In this document: piece by piece, positions 8,777-16,232 of the stretch | Layout: each line of letters begins with the position of its first letter | Position numbering within the stretch: the stretch's first letter is position 1 | DNA from: Candidatus Sulfopaludibacter sp. SbA3 | GTDB lineage: Bacteria > Acidobacteriota > Terriglobia > Bryobacterales > Bryobacteraceae | Reading direction: 5' to 3' | DNA: 55,193 nucleotides | Assembly (NCBI GenBank): GCA_945893365.1 | Contig: CAMDED010000035.1 | Span: 1 to 55,193 of the forward strand | Translations under genes and position numbers: made by a program | The notes under the pieces: model-generated | Databases searched by the model: none | What the model saw: only the letters and a program-made list of their open reading frames with translations | What the model was told of the DNA's origin: nothing

Positions 8777-11433
8777 GGTACATCCGGAGGACCGGGTCTG
8801 CGGATCTGAAGATCCACATTTGTCAAATCGACCGGCTGGCCGCCCAGTCTAACCGTCCGTGTCGATGTCTGGGCTTCGTTCGGAACCGATATCGTATAGG
8901 GTCCAGCCGCCAGGTCGCGGAACAGATACCGTCCCATCAAGTCGGTCACGGTTGCCAGGCCAGGCTCCCGCAGAATTACCCGGGCGCGGATGACTGGAAC
9001 ATACTGGCCCGCGTTCGGATCGTAACTAAGTACCCGTCCCGCAATGCTGCGGGACGCTCGGGCGGTGAACGCGGCCTTGCCCGGCGATGTCGCCCGCACC
9101 CTTACTCGCCGGGGTCCGGCGAGAGTCTCCGCGGAATAGCCCGCCGGCAGCGAATCTTCGTCGACCTGGACGTCATACTCGCCGGCTACCAGCGATGACA
9201 CAAAGAAACTGCCGTCCGCCTCCGTCGCCGCGCTCCGTTCTAAGCCGCTACTCCGGATCACCACGGTGACGCCGGGTACACCTTGCCCGGCGTCATTCAA
9301 CACCTGTCCCATCAAACCGGACAGCGAATAGCCTATGCCGAAGTCTACGGTGGCGCTTTCACCCACCTCCAAGCCGGATGGCGTTGTGAAGAAAAACGGC
9401 TCACGGGAATGGTACGTAACCGCAATTTTGTGTTTACCGCGGGGCACGTTTGGGAACCGGTACGAACCATCGGCGCGGGTAAGTGTGCGCCGGCGATCGT
9501 CCAGCGTGACCTCCACTTCGGGCACCGGCCGCATGCCCGGTTCCAAAGCTCCTTTGGACTGGTCGTCCCGAAAGACGTTTCCAGTAATGGTCCCACGCCG
9601 TTCGGGAGCGATGAAGTTAGGTACGTGTTTGAATTGGCGTCTCCAGCCGATGAAGCAAACCGGCGCGTATTCCCGGGACCTTCCGGGATACTTCAATCCG
9701 AGGACCGAACAAGCCAGCGAAATATCATCCGAGTGCGTGACGCTCTGGGAGTAGGAAATCGTGTGTCCGACGTTTTGAGTACTCCCCTGAAGCGTCTGAT
9801 TTTCGTTGAAGAGGAAACCGTAACTCCACTGTTTCCGGTGCACGCCCCGGCTCGACCAGTCCGCGGTCCCGCCAATCTGGGTACGCACGGGAACCAGGTT
9901 GATGGTGGCCCCTTTTACATACCCGGCCGCGATCAGGAAAGAGCTGCTGGACAATAGCTCGTCCACTTGTTGAACGGTGGTCGCCCTGATCCCGAGCAGA
10001 TCGAGACTCTGCTGCAATCCCGCCACCTGCCCGAAGATGAAACTCAGAGTGGGAGCGTTGGTATCGCGTTCCGCGTAGCTGGCGAAGGCGAAGGCGCCCC
10101 AACCCGACCGCAGGGAAGCCCGGTACTGCTTGCCCCCGCGGTCGAGCCCGGGAGTCACGGCAAACTGGTATTGCCCGGTGGCCCCGAAATGCCTGGACTG
10201 AAAAGCAAGGCCCGTCGGCAGAGTGAAACTTCTAATCGCGAGGCTCGGCGGCACTTTGGTCTGGAAGCTCGAGGCGATGGCGCCTCCGGTAAGCGCCCAG
10301 TGCCGGGTCAGCCGATAGTGAAGTTTGGCCGCGCCTGAGATCGTCGTTGCTCTTAAACCCGGCAGCACCAGATTGTTGTTGTAAAGCGACAGGGTCGAAT
10401 CGATTCTTTTCGCGACCTGACGCATCCAGGAGGCGTCCGCATGAAAACCCCGAAAATTGTTGCCGCCCAGCGACGCAAACCGCGGCGGCATGTACCGCAC
10501 CAGGGCCACGATATTATCGCGCCCGGTCTTGTAATAGAGCCTTCCCGCGGCGCCGGCGCCATGGCTGATTCCGGCGTCGGCGGTAACCCAGAACGTTTCC
10601 CGGGGCATGTATTTGTATCTCATGGTACCGATAGTTCCGGAACGCCCTATCGGATTCGAAGCTTGGGTCCGCACGTGATACAGCGAAGCCGTGAGCGACG
10701 AATTCACGGTAAGTGGATGCTGGTATCCACCGCCGGCCACAAGTTCCGGCTGGATGGGCAGGAATAGCCCGTCAAAGGTTGCCACGCTGGTATAGCCGGA
10801 GTGTACAAACCAGTTGTCTTGCCGCATGTGGAATCCCCGGACAATCGATCCGCTGATGGTGAGCGGGGATTCGTCCACGTACTGATCGAACAGGGTGATG
10901 TCCCGGCGCGGTGTAACGACTTGATAGGACGCGGAGGACAACGCAACTCTGGGTTGGCCCCGATCGAGCGGTCCTACCAGGGTGGTCTGCACGACGTGTA
11001 CGTGGGTCCGGTCTTCTCCGTGAAGTTTCAGAAAATCGAACTGGTTTTGGACTTGGGCGGGACTGGAATAATACCGTCCTTCGTAATAACCGCTCTCGGC
11101 CTTCTCCGCGACGTTGACCGGCATTACGAAACCGGGGGGGTAATGCGGGGGTGGCGTGGTCACCAGGATGCCGATAGTCTGCAATCCCGAAGCCGCGATC
11201 ACAACCACGTGGGTAGTGCCGGGTTGTTTGCCCACGACCGAGACCAACCCATTGTCGGCGGTTGCCTCCGCAATGGATCCGTCCAGACTGTAAGCCGCGG
11301 TCGCCCCGGCTATTTCGAAAGTGACGATTTTCTGCGGGTCGACTTTACGAATCTGCGCCGGCAATATGAGACAACACGAGACCAGCCAAAGCGGAGTCAG
11401 CCATCTATTCGGGAATAGTGAATTCCCCGGCAC
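8746..11433 (-). CDS. Large outer-membrane protein of the fimbria-like operon (usher-like role, unproven)
   Basis: 895 residues from a GTG at 11433, overlapping the chaperone gene by 29 bases. An N-terminal hydrophobic leader (to about residue 26) is followed by a strand-rich domain ending GKQPGTTHVVVI, which resembles the N-terminal domain of secretin-type pilus proteins. A long central region (about 110-640) alternates polar and aromatic residues as in a beta barrel. The C-terminus holds about three carboxypeptidase-regulatory/SdrB-like repeats, each with a DGSYRF, DGSFFV or MGRYLF type strand. I do not see the usual FimD/PapC usher signatures. Its place behind a PapD-like chaperone suggests it exports or anchors the upstream subunits. 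Alternative: an adhesin or surface barrel unrelated to ushers. Confidence 0.6.
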   Translation of the reverse strand: MPGNSLFPNRWLTPLWLVSCCLILPAQIRKVDPQKIVTFEIAGATAAYSLDGSIAEATADNGLVSVVGKQPGTTHVVVIAASGLQTIGILVTTPPPHYPPGFVMPVNVAEKAESGYYEGRYYSSPAQVQNQFDFLKLHGEDRTHVHVVQTTLVGPLDRGQPRVALSSASYQVVTPRRDITLFDQYVDESPLTISGSIVRGFHMRQDNWFVHSGYTSVATFDGLFLPIQPELVAGGGYQHPLTVNSSLTASLYHVRTQASNPIGRSGTIGTMRYKYMPRETFWVTADAGISHGAGAAGRLYYKTGRDNIVALVRYMPPRFASLGGNNFRGFHADASWMRQVAKRIDSTLSLYNNNLVLPGLRATTISGAAKLHYRLTRHWALTGGAIASSFQTKVPPSLAIRSFTLPTGLAFQSRHFGATGQYQFAVTPGLDRGGKQYRASLRSGWGAFAFASYAERDTNAPTLSFIFGQVAGLQQSLDLLGIRATTVQQVDELLSSSSFLIAAGYVKGATINLVPVRTQIGGTADWSSRGVHRKQWSYGFLFNENQTLQGSTQNVGHTISYSQSVTHSDDISLACSVLGLKYPGRSREYAPVCFIGWRRQFKHVPNFIAPERRGTITGNVFRDDQSKGALEPGMRPVPEVEVTLDDRRRTLTRADGSYRFPNVPRGKHKIAVTYHSREPFFFTTPSGLEVGESATVDFGIGYSLSGLMGQVLNDAGQGVPGVTVVIRSSGLERSAATEADGSFFVSSLVAGEYDVQVDEDSLPAGYSAETLAGPRRVRVRATSPGKAAFTARASRSIAGRVLSYDPNAGQYVPVIRARVILREPGLATVTDLMGRYLFRDLAAGPYTISVPNEAQTSTRTVRLGGQPVDLTNVDLQIRRPGPPDVPAPAVQRAKP

Positions 11434-12214
11434 TGGTTAAAACCTTCCCTTCGAATTCAAACGAGGAGAGTGTGCGATAGCGGCCGGGAGCGAGCCGCGC
11501 CGGATTGGTGGCGGCAAAAATCAACCGCTCGCCAGGTAGCAGGCGTTGGGGAACAAAAGGCGCCTTAGCTACGCGTTTCCCGGTTGCATTCAGAACTACG
11601 ATTACTCCTTTTGGCATCACCGGTTCGGAGCCGCTGTTGCGCAGCTCTTCCGAAAAGATCACGTTCGCGGCGGGTGTCTGAAGTGAGGCTTCGAGCGGTC
11701 CGGCTTCCACTTCGTAATCGCTCGACAGGTTAAAGGTAATGAGCGTGCCTAAGGAAGCGCTCAGGCCGATCGCGCCGTTAACGGAGGGTACGATGCCGCC
11801 CCGGAAGAAAGTCACCACGGCGCGCTGCCCGGTCTCGGGCGGAAGGGTGAAAGTAACCTGAACGGATGCTTCCTCCCCGGCTTTTATCACCACCGAAGCC
11901 GGCGACGCCACTGAACTTTTAGCAATGCCGTCCGCAATCCGCCCGGCTGGTGAGAACGATCGTTTCCCTTCGCGCACCACCACATCCTCGGTTTCCAGAC
12001 GAAAGCTAACCTCGTTGGCGGTATGATTCACAATGGTCAGCGTCTGTGTCGTGCCTTGCCCCGGTTTGCAGCGCACCATGATGATCGCCGGCGAAAGGGC
12101 GATGGTCGCCCGCGGCTCGTCGCTCTCCGCGGAGACCTGAGCCGCCGGTGTCTGGGCGCCGGCGATCGACCAGAGCGCGGCATAGATGACGGCAAGTCCC
12201 GATTTGACTCTCAT
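11405..12214 (-). CDS. PapD-like periplasmic chaperone
   Basis: 269 residues from the ATG at 12214, 4 bases after the upstream stop. A signal peptide (MRVKSGLAVIYAALWSIAGA) is followed by two Ig-like domains. The first has the chaperone pattern: IALSPAIIMVRC, then QTLTIVNHTANEVSFRLE, and a strand VQVTFTLPPETGQRAVV. The second runs from the FSEELRNSGSEP area to the end. Such chaperones bind pilin subunits by donating a strand in the periplasm and hand them to an outer-membrane pore. The proline/arginine landmarks of classical PapD are not obvious, so it belongs to a divergent branch. Operon context with two small exported subunits supports the role. Confidence 0.65.
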   Translation of the reverse strand: MRVKSGLAVIYAALWSIAGAQTPAAQVSAESDEPRATIALSPAIIMVRCKPGQGTTQTLTIVNHTANEVSFRLETEDVVVREGKRSFSPAGRIADGIAKSSVASPASVVIKAGEEASVQVTFTLPPETGQRAVVTFFRGGIVPSVNGAIGLSASLGTLITFNLSSDYEVEAGPLEASLQTPAANVIFSEELRNSGSEPVMPKGVIVVLNATGKRVAKAPFVPQRLLPGERLIFAATNPARLAPGRYRTLSSFEFEGKVLTSAGEFTIPE

Positions 12215-12218
12215 CGGC

Positions 12219-12764
12219 TTATTTCCTGAGCGTCGCGACGAACGCGACGGTGCTTCCAATCGGTCCGGCCGGCGTAGAGACCGGAACCTCCACCTCCAGC
12301 CGGTGCTCGCCGCTCGAGCCGCAGGGCATGTATTGCGTCAAAGTCCGCGCGCCGGATTCCACGGCGGTCCCGTCGATTGTAATCGTATGCGAAGCGGCCG
12401 CATCCAGACGCGACATGGTCACGTCGATCGTAGAGGTTGGCGAACTTCCGGGACAGTCGATCTTTAACAAGAACCGGGTGGAAATTACCAACGAACCGGA
12501 TCTCCTCTGGCTGCTCCCGCCCGGAGCCGAAGTTCCGTTGAAATAAGAGACGCGGCCTAGATCGAGAGATACGTTGGCCGCTCCCTGGTTTCGTACCAAC
12601 GCGCCGGTCGCGGCGGCGAAGATCGTAATCGTGGGAAGTGCGGGAGCGACCACCACAGGTGCAATGGTTTGCTCGGGGCCAGCCACCTGCCCGAAGGCTG
12701 CTCGACTGGCAAGAAACACCAACATTCTTACCGGGAACAGAGCAGCCCTGTATTTCGAGTTCAT
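12219..12764 (-). CDS. Exported fimbrial-type subunit (second subunit)
   Basis: 181 residues from the ATG at 12764. That start was chosen because it puts a signal peptide (MNSKYRAALFPVRMLVFLAS) at the N-terminus; a longer form from 12854 is possible but begins with non-coding-looking sequence. The mature part is rich in Ser, Thr, Ala and Gly with alternating hydrophobic residues, ending VPVSTPAGPIGSTVAFVATL. The penultimate strand and C-terminus resemble the neighbour at 12861 (both have a PxxTxAG-ISxSIxFxAT style ending), as expected for subunits donated to a common chaperone. Two cysteines (in KIDCPGSS and QYMPCGSS) may form a disulphide. No named family recognised. Confidence 0.6.
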   Translation of the reverse strand: MNSKYRAALFPVRMLVFLASRAAFGQVAGPEQTIAPVVVAPALPTITIFAAATGALVRNQGAANVSLDLGRVSYFNGTSAPGGSSQRRSGSLVISTRFLLKIDCPGSSPTSTIDVTMSRLDAAASHTITIDGTAVESGARTLTQYMPCGSSGEHRLEVEVPVSTPAGPIGSTVAFVATLRK

Positions 12765-12860
12765 CAATAACCCCAAACCGACTGGGCGTTGGTTTCGCCC
12801 CATTCCGATGTATTCCTTCCTGTGTGGTGACGGAATTAGTTCCCGTGCGGCCACGGTCCT

Positions 12861-13403
12861 CTAGTTGGCGGTCGCAGTAAAGCCGATGCTGTTTGAAATC
12901 AGACCGGCAGCCGCCGTGGCCGGCACTTGGATTTTTAGAGTATACGCTGTGGGCGACGCGTAGGCGCCGGTCGCAGTCAAATCCGTAGGGGTTCCGCTCG
13001 CCGAGATATTGCTCGCCGCGAGCGTCCAGACGTTGACGGGATCGGCCGTGGCTAGTAGTGCCCTCAGAATATAAGTCGCGCTTGCGGAATTGGCCAGATC
13101 CACACGAACGCGGAACGGCGTGGACAGATCGAACGATAGCAGACCATTAACGGTCTTTGTCACATTGGAAGGCACTGTGCCGCCGAACATCTGCACGCTT
13201 CCGAAGGGCAATGATGCGGCGCTGGTGGTCGTGCCGGTCACCGCCAGACCGCTAGTGTCGGTGACGAAAGTGAGGAGGATGGAACCCTGGACGGTGGCAG
13301 CGATGCCCATCGTTCCAGAACCTGCCTGAGCGTTCGCAAATCCAATGAAAGCGAAAGCGAAAAGCATACCTGTAACAACAATTCTGTTTATCATATTTTT
13401 CAT
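12861..13403 (-). CDS. Pilin-like major subunit (CsuA/B or DUF4402-like)
   Basis: 180 residues from the ATG at 13403, preceded by AAGAGAG. A signal peptide (MINRIVVTGMLFAFAFIG, cleavage near FANAQA) is followed by a beta-rich, Thr/Ser/Ala-rich domain of about 150 residues with no cysteine, ending IQVPATAAAGLISNSIGFTA. Secreted spore-coat-U/CsuA-like and DUF4402 pilins have this size and ending pattern. It is the first gene of the four-gene operon and so probably the most abundant product. An upstream in-frame ATG at 13457 would add residues without leader character. The family call is by resemblance only. Confidence 0.6.
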   Translation of the reverse strand: MKNMINRIVVTGMLFAFAFIGFANAQAGSGTMGIAATVQGSILLTFVTDTSGLAVTGTTTSAASLPFGSVQMFGGTVPSNVTKTVNGLLSFDLSTPFRVRVDLANSASATYILRALLATADPVNVWTLAASNISASGTPTDLTATGAYASPTAYTLKIQVPATAAAGLISNSIGFTATAN

Positions 13404-13840
13404 GTCTCTCTTGTCTCTCATGTCCCAAAATGAGCAATTGAACGCCCGCCGTGTCATCCTGTTCGATCTGACGGAGCGAATATCCCGAGCTCAAAGTCGC
13501 GGTAAGCGTCGGGCACCCTCCCGCAACCGCGACCGTAAAGGACACATCCTGAACTAACGGCGAGCTAGGGTCCGAGGCATGGTGTCCTACTGTTCCCATT
13601 CGCTGAGCACGCACTATTCTGAAACTCGACCGCCGCCCGCGGGTAAACCAGTGTGGAGCGCCTTTCAGTCGAAATCGGCCGAATTTCGGTCCGGTTTCAC
13701 AAAGGCTTGAAGCAACCGTGTTTTCCATCCTCAGGAGAGGCTCCGCCGTGCCGAAAGTCCCGCCTCATAGTGACGTTCAATGGCCAGATGACCAAATGCG
13801 GTCTCAATCGACCTCGAAGACCCTTGGGCGGTTGCACCTT
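13404..13840. other. Upstream region of the fimbria-like operon, no clear gene
   Basis: About 440 bases without a convincing gene. A minus-strand open frame (13728 to 13252) passes through it and partly reads like an exported beta protein (DVSFTVAVAGGCPTLTATL), then runs out of frame over the pilin gene. This may be the tail of a decayed upstream subunit, or chance. The part beyond 13730 continues into the IS3 fragment. The promoter of the fimbrial operon should lie here, but I could not pick a convincing -35/-10 pair. Confidence 0.4.
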
Positions 13841-13963
13841 TCACATCAGATTCCGGTTCTCGTCGCTCTCACCGGCCGCGTGGTAATACAGCCCCGACCG
13901 ATTCACCCCAATAGTTCCGCACTGCCGCCACACACTGATCTCCGCATGCCCCGGTTCCAGTTG
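13841..13963 (-). pseudogene. IS3-family transposase orfB fragment
   Basis: Read leftward from 13963 the peptide is QLEPGHAEISVWRQCGTIGV followed by NRSGLYYHAAGESDENRNLM and a stop. This matches the N-terminal helix-turn-helix segment of IS3-family OrfB transposases (EPGHPxLSVxRQCxLLGLNRSxxYY...). The catalytic DDE core is absent. It abuts the kdpB remnant at 13966, so it marks one side of a recombination scar. Confidence 0.75.
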
Positions 13964-13965
13964 CG

Positions 13966-14084
13966 TTGCGCGGCGTAAAGTACCGCCCCATGGATGCCGC
14001 GAGCCTGTGCGCCGTAACCTGCCGATATGCGGGATCGGCGGGATCATCGCGCCTTTCCCAGGCATCTGGCTTATCGATCAACTG
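13966..14084 (+). pseudogene. kdpB: kdpB 3'-end remnant
   Basis: 119 bases align with 7204-7323 inside the intact kdpB with about eleven differences, one of them a 1-base deletion that breaks the frame. It still reads [14 protein letters not shown] at its start and, in the shifted frame, the [12 protein letters not shown] block. The homology stops exactly where a second homology, to the 3' end of the outer-membrane gene, begins. Too short to be functional. About 91% identity implies a younger event than the decayed kdpC/kdpA at the left edge. Confidence 0.9.
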
Positions 14085-14137
14085 TTGCAATCTCCGCGGC
14101 GAGCGGCTAAAGTTTCGCTCGTTGCACCGCGGGCGCC
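14085..14137. repeat. 53-bp repeat, copy 2
   Basis: Matches 8724-8776 at 50 of 53 positions in the same orientation. It joins directly to the kdpB remnant ending at 14084, so kdpC and the methyltransferase, which lie between the equivalent points near 7324 and 8723, are missing here. Confidence 0.88.
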
Positions 14138-14190
14138 CGAAAGGTATCCGGGCTGGGGAGTCTGAGGTTGAGACTGCAATCGCACCGGCC
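14107..14190 (-). pseudogene. Remnant of the 3' end of an outer-membrane gene paralogue
   Basis: On the minus strand the frame ending at the TAG 14109-14107 reads SLNLRLPSPDTFRAPAVQRA followed by KL, closely matching the C-terminus of the protein encoded at 8746 (PPDVPAPAVQRAKP). Similarity fades beyond about 14190. The rest of the gene is gone. It shows that a second copy of the fimbrial outer-membrane gene, tail-to-tail with kdp sequence, once stood here. Confidence 0.75.
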
Positions 14191-14292
14191 TGACGAAGCA
14201 CTGGTACTGGGGCACTAGGCCATATGAACCGTTTGGTTCGTTGCCGGTCCCTGCCAATCGGTGTAGCGTAGTAATTGGGGTAATCTGGCGGA

Positions 14293-16176
14293 ATGTTGTC
14301 GAAGACCACGCGAGGGACGAGGCGTTGGCTGATCGTTGCGGCCATCGCATTCGGCGCGAGTCTGGTCACCCATCTGGCTGGTAAGGTCCGCTTCTTTCAA
14401 CTGGTCCATCTTAAAGCCCAGGACACGCAATTCGTCGTGCGCGGCAAGTTGCCCACTCCGGATATCGTGCTGATCGTGGTGGACGACAAGTCGCTCGAAC
14501 ATTTTAAGGAACTCGAAATCTTCTGGCACCCGTACTACGCGACGGCGATCAAGGCCGCCGCCGAAGGCGGGGCGAAGGTGTTCGGCCTTGACAAGTTTTT
14601 CGCCATCACGGTGACCCAATGGGAGAAGGAGCACGACCAGATGATGGCGGAAGCCATCATCACGACGGCGCCCACGATGCCGGTGATCTGCGGATATGTG
14701 CCTTCCATGATGGCGAAACAGAAGGATTGGCCGGTGCCGATAAACATGATCGCCGGGTCGCTCGGACAATCGGCCTTTGCCAACCTTACCGCCGATCCGG
14801 ACGATTTCATTCGCGTGCAGGAGCTTATCGAATCGCCCCCAACGAATCCGCAGGATCCGCCACCGGCGCGCGGGCTGGCGCTTCGAGTCGCGGAGAAGTA
14901 TCTTGGCGCGGACGTCGTTTTCGACAACGGCAAGCTTATGCTCGCCGGCAAGGAAATCCCCGTTAACGGGGAACGCACGATCAATATCAATTATGCCGGG
15001 CCTCCGGATACCTTCCCGCGCATTTCGCTCGCCGATTTCGTCGAAGCCGCCCGCGCCGGAGAGAAAGAGAAGATACGGAAATGGGTTGGCGGCAAGGCTG
15101 TTCTTCTTGGACCCGACAACATCGACGACCGCCACGCGACGCCGTTTTACACGTTCTCGCTCAGTGGAAGCAAACGCTTCAACACGGCGGGCGTCGAGAT
15201 CCACGCAAACACCCTCCGCACTCTCTTACAGGCTGAATACCTGGTGCCCGTTCCGGAGTACGTTCGAGTATTGAGCTTGTACTTCGTCGCGATGGCAACG
15301 TCGATTGTCGTGGTGCTGATTTCGCTCGGACGAGCCGCTCCCATCCTGCTTCTCGGAGTCGCCGCGACCGCGACGGCTACGCAATTCATGTTTCGCGCGG
15401 GACGCCTGATCTCGGCATCGGAGATGTTGCTCGCCTGTCTGGTCAGCTTGCTGTTTTCGCTGGTATACCGGTTCTTCTCAGCGGAGAAACGCGGCGATCT
15501 GTTTCGCACTGCTGTGTCCGTATTCGTTGGAAAGAGGGTCGCTACGTCGCTCGAGGAGACCCGCGCGATCTCCCTCTCCGGTTCCCGCCTCGAAGTGACG
15601 ATTCTGTTCTCCGACATCCGCGGATTCACGGCGTTTTGCGAATCGAAAGACCCCGCGGTGGTGGTTGACTTGCTGAACGAATACATGGCGAACATGGTCA
15701 AGGTGATCGTGGATCATCACGGCCAGGTCAATAAGTTCATTGGAGACGGCATTCTCGCCATCTTCAGCGACGAGGATGGGACGAAGCCCGGAGATCACGC
15801 GTCTCGCGCGGTGAGCTGCGGCGCGGCCATGGCAAGGGTCCCGGGCCAGTTCAAGACGGGCGTGGGCATTCATAGCGGACCCGCTGTCGTGGGGAACGTC
15901 GGCTCGGCGGACAAGATGGAATACACGGTTCTCGGCGACACCGTCAATCTGGCCTCCCGGCTGGAAAGTTTGAACAAGGAAAACAAGACGAGCATCCTCA
16001 TCAGCGAGGCAACTCGCGAGTTGATGGCGGACCCGTCGGAGACGTTATTTCTGGGCACGGTGCCGGTGCGCGGCAAAACGGAACCGATGAGATTGTATAC
16101 GATCGCTTCGCTCTACAATCCCCCGAAGAAGGAAGCTGTGACGGCGGCCGAAGGCGTGGGCGCCGTGAAGGCCTAG
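14293..16176 (+). CDS. CHASE2-domain adenylate cyclase (class III)
   Basis: 627 residues. An N-terminal membrane helix (about 14-32) is followed by a CHASE2-type extracytoplasmic sensor (about 35-330; LKAQDTQFVVRGKLPTPDIV, then GPDNIDDRHATPFYT). Three membrane helices follow (about 332-400), then a short linker and a class III cyclase domain (about 430-610). Metal-binding aspartates are D441 (ILFSDIRGF) and D485 (FIGDGILAIF). K481, D549 (LGDTVNLASRLE), N552 and R556 fit an adenylate rather than guanylate cyclase. It should make cAMP in the cytoplasm in response to a periplasmic signal. It heads a same-strand run with two caspase-like genes 56 bases downstream. Confidence 0.92.
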   Translation: MLSKTTRGTRRWLIVAAIAFGASLVTHLAGKVRFFQLVHLKAQDTQFVVRGKLPTPDIVLIVVDDKSLEHFKELEIFWHPYYATAIKAAAEGGAKVFGLDKFFAITVTQWEKEHDQMMAEAIITTAPTMPVICGYVPSMMAKQKDWPVPINMIAGSLGQSAFANLTADPDDFIRVQELIESPPTNPQDPPPARGLALRVAEKYLGADVVFDNGKLMLAGKEIPVNGERTININYAGPPDTFPRISLADFVEAARAGEKEKIRKWVGGKAVLLGPDNIDDRHATPFYTFSLSGSKRFNTAGVEIHANTLRTLLQAEYLVPVPEYVRVLSLYFVAMATSIVVVLISLGRAAPILLLGVAATATATQFMFRAGRLISASEMLLACLVSLLFSLVYRFFSAEKRGDLFRTAVSVFVGKRVATSLEETRAISLSGSRLEVTILFSDIRGFTAFCESKDPAVVVDLLNEYMANMVKVIVDHHGQVNKFIGDGILAIFSDEDGTKPGDHASRAVSCGAAMARVPGQFKTGVGIHSGPAVVGNVGSADKMEYTVLGDTVNLASRLESLNKENKTSILISEATRELMADPSETLFLGTVPVRGKTEPMRLYTIASLYNPPKKEAVTAAEGVGAVKA

Positions 16177-16232
16177 TCATCGAGCGGATTGCGCCGGCGT
16201 GAGTAAGGTAAAGACATGAACAGAGAATCGAA

